A DNA stretch of 64,000 bases, from assembly GCF_000716545.1 (NCBI RefSeq), contig NZ_JNWZ01000026.1, positions 1 through 64,000 on the forward strand. The letters run 5' to 3'. The notes below the pieces were generated by a model, which made no database searches, was not told where the DNA came from, and worked only from the letters and a program-made list of their open reading frames with translations. Each line of letters opens with the position of its first letter. The first letter of the stretch is position 1. Source of the DNA: Kitasatospora phosalacinea. GTDB taxonomy: Bacteria; Actinomycetota; Actinomycetes; Streptomycetales; Streptomycetaceae. Of this stretch, positions 1 through 8,927 are shown piece by piece. Position numbers and translations under genes: made by a program.

Positions 1-2
1 CC

Positions 3-155
3 CACGCCGAAGTGCTCGAAGTCTTCGCCCGCAACGTCGACCGGCTGCGCACCGTCCTGTTCAAGGCCCTGGAGGCGCTGCCCACCACCCGCGACTGCAC
101 CTGCTCGCACGCCCTGGACGGGCTCGTCACCGGCCTCGCGGGCGTGCCTTCCTGA
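3..155 (+). CDS. 3' end of an unrecognised protein (partial)
   Basis: An open frame enters from the left edge and stops at TGA 153-155, giving about 50 C-terminal residues. The tail has an amphipathic helix, then a TRDCTC segment with two cysteines and a hydrophobic end (GLVTGLAGVPS). I do not recognise the family. The last 29 bases overlap the 3' end of the convergent membrane-protein gene, which is common in compact actinomycete genomes. The upstream part lies outside the window, so function cannot be judged. Confidence 0.5.
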   Translation, partial: HAEVLEVFARNVDRLRTVLFKALEALPTTRDCTCSHALDGLVTGLAGVPS

Positions 156-534
156 CGCTCCGCCGGACGAGGGCGGCGAGCGCGGCCGCGGCGGCGGTCA
201 CGGCCAGGAACAGCAGCCAGTGGCGCAGGTAGGGCAGCGGCAGCAGGGTCGGGTTGCCGTGGTCGTCCCCGGCCCGCAGCACCGCCGGGACGGCCACCGC
301 GCCCACGGCGGCCGCGACCACCAGCCAGCCGCGCAGCACCGGCCGGCCGGTCGTGGCCGCGCCGAGCGCGCACACCAGCGGCAGCCACAGCCCGTCGTGC
401 AGCGCGACCAGCCCGGCGGCCCACAGCAGGACGCCGAGCGGGCCGGTGACGTACGGGTCGGTCAGCAGGCCCACCAGGCCGCAGGCGAGCAGGGCGAGGC
501 CGCCGAGCAGCAGGGCACCGCGCAGGATCCGCAC
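127..534 (-). CDS. Small integral membrane protein, four predicted helices
   Basis: The 135-residue product is almost entirely hydrophobic, with about four transmembrane helices (roughly residues 5-25, 30-55, 65-90 and 103-125) and an Arg/Lys-rich cytoplasmic tail. No enzyme motif is visible. It starts at a GTG one base after the stop of the upstream b561/sulfite-oxidase fusion gene, so the two are almost certainly cotranscribed and translationally coupled. It may be a membrane partner of that redox protein, but this is inferred from position only. Confidence 0.75.
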   Translation of the reverse strand: MRILRGALLLGGLALLACGLVGLLTDPYVTGPLGVLLWAAGLVALHDGLWLPLVCALGAATTGRPVLRGWLVVAAAVGAVAVPAVLRAGDDHGNPTLLPLPYLRHWLLFLAVTAAAAALAALVRRSVRKARPRGR

Positions 535-535
535 C

Positions 536-1756
536 TCAGACCGCCTCGATCCGGGCGACCCACTTGGTCTGCAGCACCCCGGGCCGGTTCGGCGCGACGA
601 TCCGCGCCGGGAAGCCGTGGTCGGGCGTCAGCGGACGGCCGTCCAGGTCGAGGGCGAGCAGGGTGAGCGGGTCGTCGGCGTACGGGGCGGGCATCTCGGT
701 GACCCGGTAGGGGCCTTCGGCCTCCAGCGAGGTGATCCGCACGGCCGACCCGGCCGGGATCCCCGCCCGGCGCAGCAGGTCGGACAGGCGCACGCCCGTC
801 CACCGGGCGTCCGCGCTCCAGCCCTCGACGCAGGCGATCGGCAGGTCGGCGGTGGTCTGCGGCAGGCCGCGCAGCCCGCCGAGGCCGATCAGGTAGCCGG
901 CCGGGCCGTCGACGGCCAGCCGCCAGTCGGCGGGGACGGCGGTGGTGCCGGCCTGCGCGGCGGTGCGGTTCACGGGGAGCCCGCCGGTGCCGGGGCGGCG
1001 CGGGGCGAACAGGTCCAGGGCGCGCAGCCAGGGCACGGACTGGCCCGCGGTGGTGAGGGTGACCGCCCCGACGGCGGCCGCCGTCGCCGCGAGCACCGCC
1101 CGCCGCCCGGACGGCGGGACGGACGGCGGGACGGGCGGCGGGACGGGCGGCGGGACGGACGGCGGCACCGCCCCGGCGCGGCGCCAGTGCGCGGCGATCA
1201 CCGGGGCCTTGACGGCGAGGTGGACCAGCAGCGCGCCGACGGCCGTCCACGCCGTCCAGTAGTGGGTCTGCCGGAACGGGAACGGCCACGGGTACCACTG
1301 CAGGGTGTTCAGCAGGCCGGTGAACAGCTCCAGCAGCACCGCCGCGACCAGCAGCGCGATCGACAGCCGCTCCAGCAGGTGCAGGACGCCGCGCGCGGGC
1401 GGCCACTCGAACAGCCGCGGGTACACCGTCCACAGCTTCGCGCCCGCCAGCGGGACCGCGGCCAGCCCGGCGATCACGTGCAGGCCCTGGGTGGTCCGGT
1501 AGCCGTTCACCGGGCGGGGCGGCAGGTGCGGCGCCAGCCACCCGGGCGGGTCCTGGAGCAGGTGGCTGATCAGCCCGGTGGCGAAGCACAGCAGCAGCGC
1601 CGCGCCCAGCCACCGGCCGAGCACCACGGCGGTGCGCGGCCCGTGCGCGGGGGAGCGGAAGGCGCCCGGCCGGAACGGGCCGCGCCGCAGCGCGGCGGGC
1701 GGGGCGGGCAGTGGCGGGTCGAAGCGCCGCCGGGCGGGGGAGGGGTCGCGGTCCAC
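536..1756 (-). CDS. Cytochrome b561-like membrane domain fused to sulfite-oxidase-fold molybdopterin domain
   Basis: About 406 aa. The N-terminal half has four hydrophobic helices with histidines placed as in b561-type haem proteins (ISH about 65, LHV about 93, THY about 165, LVH about 179). A Pro/Ser/Val linker (197-216) and a fifth helix follow. The C-terminal 130 residues are a sulfite-oxidase (YedY/MsrP) fold with the molybdenum-ligand cysteine in IACVEGW (about 309). The likely role is a self-contained membrane redox unit passing quinol electrons to an extracytoplasmic molybdenum centre. A longer frame exists upstream, but it would run into the divergent gene, so I chose the GTG at 1756. 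Its substrate is unknown. Paired 11-bp repeat boxes lie about 50 bp upstream. Confidence 0.82.
   Translation of the reverse strand: MDRDPSPARRRFDPPLPAPPAALRRGPFRPGAFRSPAHGPRTAVVLGRWLGAALLLCFATGLISHLLQDPPGWLAPHLPPRPVNGYRTTQGLHVIAGLAAVPLAGAKLWTVYPRLFEWPPARGVLHLLERLSIALLVAAVLLELFTGLLNTLQWYPWPFPFRQTHYWTAWTAVGALLVHLAVKAPVIAAHWRRAGAVPPSVPPPVPPPVPPSVPPSGRRAVLAATAAAVGAVTLTTAGQSVPWLRALDLFAPRRPGTGGLPVNRTAAQAGTTAVPADWRLAVDGPAGYLIGLGGLRGLPQTTADLPIACVEGWSADARWTGVRLSDLLRRAGIPAGSAVRITSLEAEGPYRVTEMPAPYADDPLTLLALDLDGRPLTPDHGFPARIVAPNRPGVLQTKWVARIEAV
1106..1166. repeat. 12-bp tandem repeat encoding a Pro/Ser/Val linker
   Basis: About five imperfect copies of a 12-bp unit (GGGACGGACGGC/GGGACGGGCGGC) in the fusion gene encode the PPSVPPPVPP-type hinge between the membrane and molybdopterin domains. 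The copy number is probably variable between strains because such repeats slip. Confidence 0.8.
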
Positions 1757-1803
1757 GGGCCCATCGAAGCGCGCCCGGCCGCCGCACCGGCGCTGCGACG
1801 TGC

Positions 1804-1859
1804 TTACGGAATCCGAACGGCGCCGCGGCCCGGGCGAACTGCTTACGGAACCCGGACGG
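1804..1859. promoter_or_regulatory. Two tandem response-regulator boxes (11-bp direct repeats) in a divergent promoter
   Basis: Box 1 has TTACGG at 1804 and GAACGG at 1815. Box 2 has TTACGG at 1843 and GGACGG at 1854. Half-sites are 11 bp apart, the spacing bound by OmpR/PhoB-type dimers, and the boxes are 39 bp apart, near four helical turns. The pair lies about 50 bp from both divergent starts. The same arrangement recurs before the response regulator at 6895, so that regulator is the best candidate ligand. Confidence 0.65.
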
Positions 1860-1908
1860 CGCACCGCGCCACCGCCGCGCGGGCGCCCGCCGGTGCGAGG
1901 GTGGGCCG

Positions 1909-3246
1909 GTGACCGCACGCCCCGTCCCGTCCTGCGTCCTCGCCGTCACCGCGCTGGCCGGCTGCCTCGCGCTGACCTTCACCACCGGCGGCACCCTCGG
2001 CGACCGCCTCCCGCTGTACGGCTGGTACACCGCCGACGCCGCCCTGTTCGCCCTGTCCCTGCTCGCGCTGCGCCGGGTGCCGGACCGGCAGGTGGCCCGG
2101 CTGGTGCTGGCCGGCGGCGTGCTGGTCGCCGCGGCCGGGCTGCTCGCCCCGCCCCGCACCAGCGACGACGCCTACCGCTACGGCTGGGACGGCAAGGTGC
2201 AGGCGGCAGGCGTCTCCCCGTACGCGCACGCCCCCGAGGACCCGGCGCTGGCCCGGCTGCGCGACCCGGGCCGCTTCCCGGCCGGCGACGGCTGCGCGGG
2301 ATGGGACGAGCGGCGCACCGCCGACGGGGCCTGCACCCGGATCAACCGGCCCGCCGTGCACACGATCTACCCGCCGCTGGCCCAGGTCTGGTTCCTCGTC
2401 CAGCGCCCGTTCGGCGACGGCGTGCGGGTCGCCCAGGCGGCGGGGGCGGTGCTGGCGGTGGCGACCACCGGCGCGCTGCTGGCCGTGACGGGCGGGCGGC
2501 GGCGGGCCGCGCTGTGGGCCTGGTGCCCGGGCGTCGCGGTGTGGGCGGTCAACGACGCGCACGTCGACGCCCTGGGCGCGCTGCTGACGGTGGCCGGCCT
2601 GGGCTGGGCGGCCCGCGGCCGGTCCGCGGCGGGCGGCGCCGCGCTGGGCGCGGCGACGGCGGTGAAGCTGCTGCCCGCGCTGGCCCTGCCGGGCGCGCTG
2701 TCCGGAGTGCTGTCCCGCCGCCCGACCCGCGCCGACCTGGGCCCGCTCGCAGCCGCCGCCGGGGTGTTCGTCCTCTCCTACCTGCCGTACCTGGCGGCCT
2801 CCGGGGCCGGGGTGCTCGGCTACCTGCCCGGCTACCTGCGCGAGGAGGGCTACCAGCAGGACCGTCCGGAGCGGTTCGGGCTGCCGCGCCTGGTGCTGCC
2901 CGACCGGCTCGCGCCGTGGGCCGGGGCCGCGGTGCTCGCCGTCCTGGTGTGGCGGGTGCTGCGGCACGGCGACCCGGCCCGGCCGTGGCGGGGCGCGCTG
3001 CTGGTGACGGGCGGCGCGCTGCTGCTGGCGGCGCCCGCCTACCCCTGGTACGGGTTGCTGGTGGTGGCGCTGGTGGCGCTGGACGGCCGCTGGGAGTGGC
3101 TGGCGGTGCCCGCTGCCGGGCAGCTGCTGTACCTGGCGGGCGGCGGCCGGGTGCAGCAACTCGCATACGGAGCTGCTCTGTTGGTGATCGTGCTGCGGGC
3201 CGTCCGGCGGGTCCGGGCACCCCGCGCACAGATGACGGAAGTCTGA
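1909..3246 (+). CDS. GT87-type (DUF2029) polytopic membrane glycosyltransferase
   Basis: A 445-aa polytopic membrane protein with about ten hydrophobic helices. After the first helices comes an acidic loop (DDAYRYGWDGKVQAAGVSPY) of the kind found in polyprenol-phosphate-mannose-dependent mannosyltransferases of the GT87/MptB class, where the acidic residues act on the lipid-linked donor. GTG 1909 fits the divergent promoter spacing; longer upstream frames are GC-rich read-through. The gene is followed by the sulfite-oxidase-like gene after 10 bp, so it heads a three-gene operon with 3257-4051 and 4035-4640. Acceptor and sugar are unknown. Confidence 0.8.
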   Translation: MTARPVPSCVLAVTALAGCLALTFTTGGTLGDRLPLYGWYTADAALFALSLLALRRVPDRQVARLVLAGGVLVAAAGLLAPPRTSDDAYRYGWDGKVQAAGVSPYAHAPEDPALARLRDPGRFPAGDGCAGWDERRTADGACTRINRPAVHTIYPPLAQVWFLVQRPFGDGVRVAQAAGAVLAVATTGALLAVTGGRRRAALWAWCPGVAVWAVNDAHVDALGALLTVAGLGWAARGRSAAGGAALGAATAVKLLPALALPGALSGVLSRRPTRADLGPLAAAAGVFVLSYLPYLAASGAGVLGYLPGYLREEGYQQDRPERFGLPRLVLPDRLAPWAGAAVLAVLVWRVLRHGDPARPWRGALLVTGGALLLAAPAYPWYGLLVVALVALDGRWEWLAVPAAGQLLYLAGGGRVQQLAYGAALLVIVLRAVRRVRAPRAQMTEV

Positions 3247-3249
3247 CGG
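3233..3249. promoter_or_regulatory. Possible additional response-regulator box
   Basis: TGACGG at 3233 and again at 3244 form an 11-bp direct repeat with the same GGAAGTC spacer as the box at 6789. It overlaps the stop codon of the glycosyltransferase gene, just before the next start. It is single and partly coding, so it is weaker than the paired boxes. Confidence 0.35.
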
Positions 3250-3256
3250 CGGCCCC

Positions 3257-4051
3257 GTGCCCCTGGGCAACGGGCGCTCCGACTGGTCGAATCACCCCGT
3301 GGACGACAACGGCAACGGCAACGGCAACGACAACGACGGCGATAGCGACGACGGCGACGCCCGCGGCGCCCCGGTCGGCCGCCGGGTGGTGCTCGGGCTG
3401 CTCGGCCTCGGCGCCGCCGGGGTGGCGACCGGCCCGTGGCTGCAACGGGCCCAGGACGCGGTGGCGCGCAACGACCCGACCGGGCTGAGCGGGCTGCTGC
3501 CCGGCGGGGGAGGGTTCCGGTACTACTCGGTGACCGCCTCCGTGCCCGAACGCGGGGAGGCCGACTACACCCTCACCGTCGACGGCCTGGTGGAGCGGCC
3601 CGCCACGCTGCGGCTGGCCGACCTGCGGGCGCTCGCGCAGCGCCGCCTCGTCCACGACGTGCAGTGCGTCACCGGCTGGCGGGTGCCCGCCACCCCGTTC
3701 GAGGGCGTCCCGCTGTCCGCGCTGCTGGACGCCGCCGGAGTCCGGCCGGAGGGCCGCGCGGTGAGCTTCGGCTGCTTCGACGGCGCCTACACCGAGAGCC
3801 TGACGCTGGAACAGGCCCGCCGCGACGACGTCCTGGTGGCCCTGCGGATGCAGGACCGGCCGATCGGCCACGCCCACGGCGGCCCGGTGCGCCTGTACGT
3901 CGCCCCCATGTACTTCTACAAGTCGGCCAAGTGGCTGTCCTCGATCACCGTCACCGACACCGTCCGCCCCGGTTACTGGGAACGGCTCGGCTACGACGTG
4001 GACGCCTGGGTCGGCCGGTCGAACGGACGCGACGATGAACCCACCGGCTGA
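3257..4051 (+). CDS. Sulfite-oxidase-fold molybdopterin oxidoreductase, Tat-exported
   Basis: 264 aa. An acidic, Asn/Asp-rich N-terminus is followed by a twin-arginine-like signal (GRRVVLGLLGLG, residues 41-52) and a sulfite-oxidase/YedY domain. The molybdenum-ligand cysteine is in HDVQCVTGW (Cys137), and YFYKSAKW lies near the end, as in the family. It is exported folded with its molybdopterin cofactor and probably receives electrons from the b561-like protein encoded by the overlapping next gene (17-bp overlap). A GTG at 3299 is an alternative start. Its physiological substrate cannot be told; methionine sulfoxide or another oxidised compound would fit the family. Confidence 0.88.
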   Translation: MPLGNGRSDWSNHPVDDNGNGNGNDNDGDSDDGDARGAPVGRRVVLGLLGLGAAGVATGPWLQRAQDAVARNDPTGLSGLLPGGGGFRYYSVTASVPERGEADYTLTVDGLVERPATLRLADLRALAQRRLVHDVQCVTGWRVPATPFEGVPLSALLDAAGVRPEGRAVSFGCFDGAYTESLTLEQARRDDVLVALRMQDRPIGHAHGGPVRLYVAPMYFYKSAKWLSSITVTDTVRPGYWERLGYDVDAWVGRSNGRDDEPTG

Positions 4052-4640
4052 CCGCCGCCCCCGCTTCGCGCCCGCCCAGCGCTGGGCCCACCGCGCCACC
4101 GCCGCGCTGATGCTCACCTGCCTGGCCACCGCCGCCTGCCTCTACCTGCCGCCGCTGGCCCAACTCGTCGGCCGCCGGAGGCTGGTGGCCGGACTGCACG
4201 AGTGGTGCGGCCTGCTGCTGCCCGTCCCGCTGCTGCTCGCCCTCGCGACCCGCGCGATGCGCCGCGACGCCGCCCGCCTCGGCCGGTTCACCACCGCCGA
4301 CCGCGCCTGGCTGCGCGCCGCGCGCCGCCGCCGTCCCGGGCCGCGCCCGGCCGGGAAGTTCAACGCCGGGCAGAAGCTGTACGCGCAGTGGACGCTCGGC
4401 ACGATGCTGGTGATGCTCGGCACCGGCCTGCTGATGTGGTTCACCGGCCTCGCGCCCGCCGTGTGGCGCACCGGCGCGACCTTCGTCCACGACTGGTTCG
4501 CGCTCGCCGTCGCCGCGGTGGTGCTCGGCCACCTGCGGATGGCGTACCTGGACCCGGAGGCGCGGCGCGGCATGCGCACCGGAACCGTCGACCGCGAGTG
4601 GGCCGGGCGCGAGCACCCGCAGTGGGTCGAGCCGGACTGA
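4035..4640 (+). CDS. Cytochrome b561/formate-dehydrogenase-gamma-like membrane subunit
   Basis: 201 aa with four transmembrane helices. Histidines lie at the expected haem-binding places (RWAHR, GLHEW, FVHDW, LGHLRM), and a KFNAGQKLY motif is typical of the formate dehydrogenase gamma/b561 family. It probably carries two b haems and moves electrons from the quinone pool to the sulfite-oxidase-like protein whose gene it overlaps. Organisation mirrors MsrP-MsrQ or YedY-YedZ pairs, although YedZ is a different membrane family. The operon ends here; the next gene is convergent after 7 bp. Confidence 0.87.
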   Translation: MNPPADRRPRFAPAQRWAHRATAALMLTCLATAACLYLPPLAQLVGRRRLVAGLHEWCGLLLPVPLLLALATRAMRRDAARLGRFTTADRAWLRAARRRRPGPRPAGKFNAGQKLYAQWTLGTMLVMLGTGLLMWFTGLAPAVWRTGATFVHDWFALAVAAVVLGHLRMAYLDPEARRGMRTGTVDREWAGREHPQWVEPD

Positions 4641-4647
4641 CGCCCCG

Positions 4648-5346
4648 TCAGGCGCGGCGCAGGGCGAGGAAGGCGCGGCCGTGCGAGACCCAGCGCTCGG
4701 CCCGCTCCAGCCCGCCGGCCCGGGCGTGCCGCAGCGTCGCGGCGGGCCCGCAGCGCGCCCAGCGGAACGGCGGTCCGGCGCCGTCCGGTCCCTCCACCCG
4801 GACGTCCGCCACCTCGTCGACCTCCTGCGCCGCGGTCTCCACCAGCAGCAGGCCGCCCGGGGCGAGCAGCCCGCCCGCCCGGGCCAGCAGGGCGGCCGGG
4901 TCGCCGCCGATGCCGAGGTTGCCGTCGGCCAGCAGCACGCCGCCCCAGCGGCCCTCGGCGGGCAGCCGGTCGAACACCGAACGGCGCAGCGCGAGGCCGC
5001 CCAGGTGCGCGGTGCGCTCCACCGACGCCGCGCAGACGTCCACCCCGAGCGCGGGCACGCCCGCCTCCAGCAGCGCCGCCACCAGCCGCCCGGGGCCGCA
5101 GCCCAGGTCCAGCACCGGCGCGGGCAGGCCCAGGCAGCGCAGCACCAGCCCGTGGTCGGCCCCGGCGGCGGGAGCGCACCAGCGCTCCACCTCCAGCGCC
5201 AGCCGCGAACCGTCCGCCCGGCGCAGCCACAGCGGGCCCCGCCCGGCCCGCACCGCCCGCCCGAACGGGTCGTCGACCCAGGGCTCGCCGGTGCCGGTGC
5301 CCGTGCGGGTGCCGGTGCGGGGGCGGAGGGCGGCGGGAAGGTTCAC
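4648..5346 (-). CDS. Class I SAM-dependent methyltransferase
   Basis: 232 aa. The SAM-binding motif [15 protein letters not shown] is near residue 85, followed by the acidic strand-2 end (ALGVDVC) and a motif-II-like DGNLGIGGD. The GTG start at 5346 has an AGGTGA ribosome site and follows the glycosyltransferase-DUF2064 gene by 56 bp on the same strand, so they form one transcript. The substrate is unknown. In its context of lipid-sugar transferases it may modify a glycolipid or sugar intermediate; that is inference. Confidence 0.85.
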   Translation of the reverse strand: MNLPAALRPRTGTRTGTGTGEPWVDDPFGRAVRAGRGPLWLRRADGSRLALEVERWCAPAAGADHGLVLRCLGLPAPVLDLGCGPGRLVAALLEAGVPALGVDVCAASVERTAHLGGLALRRSVFDRLPAEGRWGGVLLADGNLGIGGDPAALLARAGGLLAPGGLLLVETAAQEVDEVADVRVEGPDGAGPPFRWARCGPAATLRHARAGGLERAERWVSHGRAFLALRRA

Positions 5347-5402
5347 GGGCTCACCTGTCGTGCGGGGCGGAGAGGGGGCGTCGAGCCGCGGCGCGGGGCG
5401 GC

Positions 5403-6758
5403 TCACCGGGCCGGGCCGGGCGCGGGCGCGAACTCCCGCAGCCGGGCGGCGAACCGGCTGCCGGGCGCCAGCGCGGCCACCCGGGCGGCGTCCTCCGGTC
5501 CGTCCACGTCCAGCAGCGTCGGCAGCTCGCGGACCGCCAGGCCGTTCGACGCCAGCCGGTCCAGGAGGCGGCGGCCGGTGCCGGCGGTCGACATCGGCAC
5601 GCCGTGCAGCAGCCGGGCGGCGAGGCCGGCCTCCGGCCGGGCCAGGCCGAGCGCCCAGAAGCCGCCGTCCTCGGCGGGGCCGAACCAGGCGTCGGCGCCC
5701 GGGCGTTCGGCCGCGGACAGCGGCGCGGCGAGGGCGGCCGGGTCGAGCTGCGGGGTGTCCATGCCGACCAGCAGCGCGGGGGCGCGCGGGGCGAGCCGGG
5801 CGGCGTGGGCGAAGGCGGCGGCGATCCGGCGGTCCAGGCCGCCCGCGCACTGCGGCACCACCTCCCAGCCCGGCGGCAGCCAGCGGCCCGGCTCGCCGTC
5901 CAGCACCAGCAGGCGCCGGCCGGCCGGGACCAGGGCGAGCGCGGCCAGGGTGTCGGCGAGGGCCGCCTCGGCCAGGCCGGCGGCCTGGCCGGGGGTGAAC
6001 GCCGGGGTCAGCCGGGTCTTCACCCGGCCCGGCACCGGCGCCTTCGCGATCACCAGCAGGGTCGGCGGCGGGGCCGCGAGCACCCCGCGCATGTCGCGCA
6101 CCGCCTGCCGGGTGCCGCGCACCGTCCCGGTCACCTTCGAGCGGCCCGCCCGGGGCCGGTAGTCGACCGGCACCTCGGCGATCCGCATGCCGGCCGCCGC
6201 CGCCGACAGCACCGTCTCCAGCGGGTAGCCCGAGCGCCGGTCGCCCAGCCCGAGGGCCAGCAGCCGCTCCCGGCGCGCCGCCCGCATCGGCCCCAGGTCG
6301 TGCAGGGCGGCGCCGGTCAGCGCGCGCAGCCGCCGGGCCAGCACCAGGTTCGCCAGCCGGGCGTGCGGCGGCCACGCCCCGAACGAGACCGGCCGCCGCC
6401 GTCCCAGCACCAGGTCGGCCGTGCCCGCCGCCACCGGTCCCACCACCCGGGGCAGTTGCGCCGGGTCCAGCGACCCGTCGCAGTCCAGGAAGCACACCAG
6501 TTCGGCGTCGGCGGCCAGCAGCCCGGCGTGGCAGGCCGCGCCGAACCCCCGGCGCGGCTCCGCGACCACCGTCGCGCCCAGCGCGGCGGCCAGCTCCGCC
6601 GAGCCGTCCCGCGAACCGTTGTCGACCACGATCGCCCGCCAGCCGGCCGGCACCCGGCCCAGCACCCAGGGCAGCGCCCGCGCCTCGTCCAGGCAGGGCA
6701 GCACCACGTCCACCGAGGACGGGAGAAGAGGAGGAGTCACGACCGCCACGCTAACCAC
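5403..6758 (-). CDS. Glycosyltransferase family 2 domain fused to DUF2064 (TIGR04282-type) domain
   Basis: 451 aa. Residues about 15-215 are a GT2 (dolichyl-phosphate-mannose-synthase-like) domain with [19 protein letters not shown] and the metal-binding FLDCDGSLD. Residues about 235-445 are a DUF2064 domain with [22 protein letters not shown] and [15 protein letters not shown]2064 proteins resemble nucleotidyltransferases and are labelled arsenosugar-related in databases, although here no arsenic gene is present. Several in-frame GTGs (6758, 6749, 6740) could be the start. It is divergent from the response regulator across paired regulatory boxes. Confidence 0.85.
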   Translation of the reverse strand: MVSVAVVTPPLLPSSVDVVLPCLDEARALPWVLGRVPAGWRAIVVDNGSRDGSAELAAALGATVVAEPRRGFGAACHAGLLAADAELVCFLDCDGSLDPAQLPRVVGPVAAGTADLVLGRRRPVSFGAWPPHARLANLVLARRLRALTGAALHDLGPMRAARRERLLALGLGDRRSGYPLETVLSAAAAGMRIAEVPVDYRPRAGRSKVTGTVRGTRQAVRDMRGVLAAPPPTLLVIAKAPVPGRVKTRLTPAFTPGQAAGLAEAALADTLAALALVPAGRRLLVLDGEPGRWLPPGWEVVPQCAGGLDRRIAAAFAHAARLAPRAPALLVGMDTPQLDPAALAAPLSAAERPGADAWFGPAEDGGFWALGLARPEAGLAARLLHGVPMSTAGTGRRLLDRLASNGLAVRELPTLLDVDGPEDAARVAALAPGSRFAARLREFAPAPGPAR

Positions 6759-6788
6759 GCCCGGCCCCGCCCCGGCCGAGCCGCGCCC

Positions 6789-6845
6789 TTACGGAAGTCG
6801 TACGGCGCACCCGCCCGGGCCGCGGATCTTACGGAACCCGAACGC
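6789..6845. promoter_or_regulatory. Two tandem response-regulator boxes before the two-component operon
   Basis: Box 1 has TTACGG at 6789 and GTACGG at 6800. Box 2 has TTACGG at 6829 and GAACGC at 6840. Half-sites are 11 bp apart and the boxes 40 bp apart, copying the pair at 1804-1859. They lie about 50 bp before the response-regulator start and 31 bp before the divergent glycosyltransferase, consistent with autoregulation and control of both transcripts. Confidence 0.65.
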
Positions 6846-6894
6846 GGGCCCGGACCGGAGCCGCCGACGGCCCCGCGCTCGTATCCTCGGGCGG

Positions 6895-7647
6895 GTGAAC
6901 CACAGCCCCGCCCCGGCCGAGCCGCCGGCGCCCGCCCGCATCCTGGTCGTCGACGACGACCCGACCGTCGGCGAGGTCGTGGCCGGCTACCTCACCCGGG
7001 CCGGCCACCTGGTCGACCGGGCCGAGGACGGGCAGCGCGGCCTCGACCTGGCCGAACGCCACCGCCCCGACCTGCTCGTCCTCGACCTGATGCTGCCCGG
7101 CCTCGACGGCCTCGAGGTGCTGCGCCGCCTGCGCGCCCGCCCCGACCGGTCCGACCTGCCGGTGGTGCTGCTCACCGCCAAGGGCGACGAGGCCGACCGC
7201 GTGCTGGGCCTCGAACTCGGTGCGGACGACTACGTCACCAAGCCGTTCAGCCCGCGCGAACTCGTCCTGCGCGTCCAGTCGATCCTGCGCCGCGCCCGCA
7301 CCGCCGCGTCGGCGGCCCCGGAGCGGCCGCTGCGCTCCGGCGACCTCGCCCTCGACCCGCGGGCCCGCCGGGCCCACCGCGCCGACCGCGAACTGGCGCT
7401 CACCAGCCGCGAGTTCGACCTCCTCGCGTTCCTCCTCCGGCACCCCGGGACGGTGTTCTCCCGGCAGGAGCTGATGCAACGCGTGTGGGGGTGGGACTTC
7501 GGCGACCTGTCGACCGTCACCGTCCACGTCCGCCGGCTGCGCGAGAAGATCGAGGACGACCCCGGCGCGCCCGAACTGATCAGCACCGTCTGGGGCGTCG
7601 GCTACCGCTACGACCCGGCCGCCCCGGCGCGGGACGGTGCGGCGTGA
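6895..7647 (+). CDS. OmpR/PhoB-family response regulator
   Basis: 250 aa. A receiver domain (residues about 15-130) has the acidic pocket VVDDD, phospho-acceptor Asp64 in [13 protein letters not shown] and Lys116 in YVTKPF. A winged-helix DNA-binding domain follows (about 150-245), ending in the typical [11 protein letters not shown]. The GTG start at 6895 gives a normal N-terminus. The stop overlaps the histidine kinase start by 4 bp (GTGA), so the two are a cognate pair. It probably binds the 11-bp direct repeats at 6789-6845 and 1804-1859, making it the local regulator of the molybdoenzyme/glycosyltransferase island. Confidence 0.95.
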   Translation: MNHSPAPAEPPAPARILVVDDDPTVGEVVAGYLTRAGHLVDRAEDGQRGLDLAERHRPDLLVLDLMLPGLDGLEVLRRLRARPDRSDLPVVLLTAKGDEADRVLGLELGADDYVTKPFSPRELVLRVQSILRRARTAASAAPERPLRSGDLALDPRARRAHRADRELALTSREFDLLAFLLRHPGTVFSRQELMQRVWGWDFGDLSTVTVHVRRLREKIEDDPGAPELISTVWGVGYRYDPAAPARDGAA

Positions 7648-8810
7648 AGGACCTGCTGCTGATCGCCCTGTTCGCCGCGCTCGGCGCCGCCGCCGCCGGG
7701 CTGCTCGGCCTGGCCGCGCTGCGGCTGCTGCGCCGCCGCTCGCTGGCGCTCACCCTGTTCGCCGTCGCGGGGGTCAGCGTCCTCGCCGTCACCTCCGGGA
7801 CGCTCGCCGTCGCCCAGGCGATGTTCCTCTCCCGCCACGACCTCGGCGTGGTCGTCACCGTCCTGGCGATGGCCTCGGTGGTCGCGCTGCTCACCGCCGC
7901 GCTGCTGGGCCGCCAGGTCACCGCGGGCGGCCGGGCGCTGGCCGTGGCCGCCCGCACCGTCGGCGGGGACGCCGGGTTCACCCCGCCGGACCGGCCGCTC
8001 GGCCGGGAACTCGCCGCGGTCAGCGCCGAACTCGCGGCCACCAGCGCCAGGCTGGCCGAGTCCAGGGACCGCGAACGGGCCCTGGACGCCTCCCGGCGCG
8101 AACTCATCGCCTGGATCTCGCACGACCTGCGCACCCCGCTGGCCGGCCTGCGCGCGATGGCCGAGGCCCTGGAGGACGGCGTCGCCGAACAGCCCGAGCG
8201 CTACCTCGCCCGGATCCGCACCGAGGTGGAGCGGCTCACCGGCATGGTCGACGACCTGTTCGAACTCTCCCGGATCCAGGCCGGCGCGCTCTCCCTCACC
8301 GTCTCCCGGGTCTCCCTGCACGACCTGGTCGACGACGCGCTGGCCGGCGCCCACCCGCTGGCCCGGCAGCGCGGCGTGCGCCTGGAGGGGCGCCGCGTCG
8401 AGCCCGCCCCCGTCGAGGCCGACCCCCGGGAGATCACCCGGGTGATCGGCAACCTGCTGGTCAACGCGATCCGCGCCACCCCGCCCGACGGCGTCGTCGC
8501 CGTCTCCACCCGCCGGGAGGCCGACGCCGTCGTGCTCGCCGTCACCGACGGCTGCGGCGGCATCCCCGAACCCGACCTGCCCCGGGTCTTCGAGACCGGC
8601 TGGCGCGGCACCCCCGCCCGCACCCCCCGCCCCACCTGCCCCGAAGGCCCCGGAGCCCCCGGAGCCCCCGACACCGCCGACAGCGGAGCCGGCCTCGGCC
8701 TCGCCATCGTCCGCGGCATCGTCGAGGCCCACGCCGGCCGCGCCCGCGTCCACAACGTCGACGGCGGCTGCTGCTTCGAGATCACCCTCCCGGCGTCCCG
8801 CCGGGCCTGA
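7644..8810 (+). CDS. Membrane sensor histidine kinase (HisKA/HATPase)
   Basis: 388 aa. Two N-terminal helices (about 3-27 and 33-60) and a further hydrophobic stretch near 70-88 are followed by a HAMP-like linker and a HisKA domain with phospho-accepting His160 in [12 protein letters not shown]. The ATPase domain has an N-box (NLLVNAIRA), G1 ([11 protein letters not shown]) and G2 (GAGLGLAIV). There is almost no periplasmic loop, which suggests sensing in or near the membrane, for example redox or envelope state. The start overlaps the regulator stop. Confidence 0.95.
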   Translation: MKDLLLIALFAALGAAAAGLLGLAALRLLRRRSLALTLFAVAGVSVLAVTSGTLAVAQAMFLSRHDLGVVVTVLAMASVVALLTAALLGRQVTAGGRALAVAARTVGGDAGFTPPDRPLGRELAAVSAELAATSARLAESRDRERALDASRRELIAWISHDLRTPLAGLRAMAEALEDGVAEQPERYLARIRTEVERLTGMVDDLFELSRIQAGALSLTVSRVSLHDLVDDALAGAHPLARQRGVRLEGRRVEPAPVEADPREITRVIGNLLVNAIRATPPDGVVAVSTRREADAVVLAVTDGCGGIPEPDLPRVFETGWRGTPARTPRPTCPEGPGAPGAPDTADSGAGLGLAIVRGIVEAHAGRARVHNVDGGCCFEITLPASRRA

Positions 8811-8927
8811 CGACCCGCTGCGCGCGGGGGGCCGGAGATGGGCGGGGGGATCGGCGGTGGGGGTCCGCCCCGGCCCGTTCGGTCCGCAGGTCTCCCGGCG
8901 GCCCGCTCGCCCCGCTCCGGCCGGCCG

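Noticed and set aside
1757..1918. Longer N-terminus of the b561/sulfite-oxidase fusion
   Set aside because: The extra 54 residues are low-complexity, cover the regulatory boxes and overlap the divergent gene start.
5403..6758. Arsenosugar biosynthesis locus
   Set aside because: The DUF2064 domain alone suggests it; no ArsM, ArsS or arsenic-resistance gene is present nearby.
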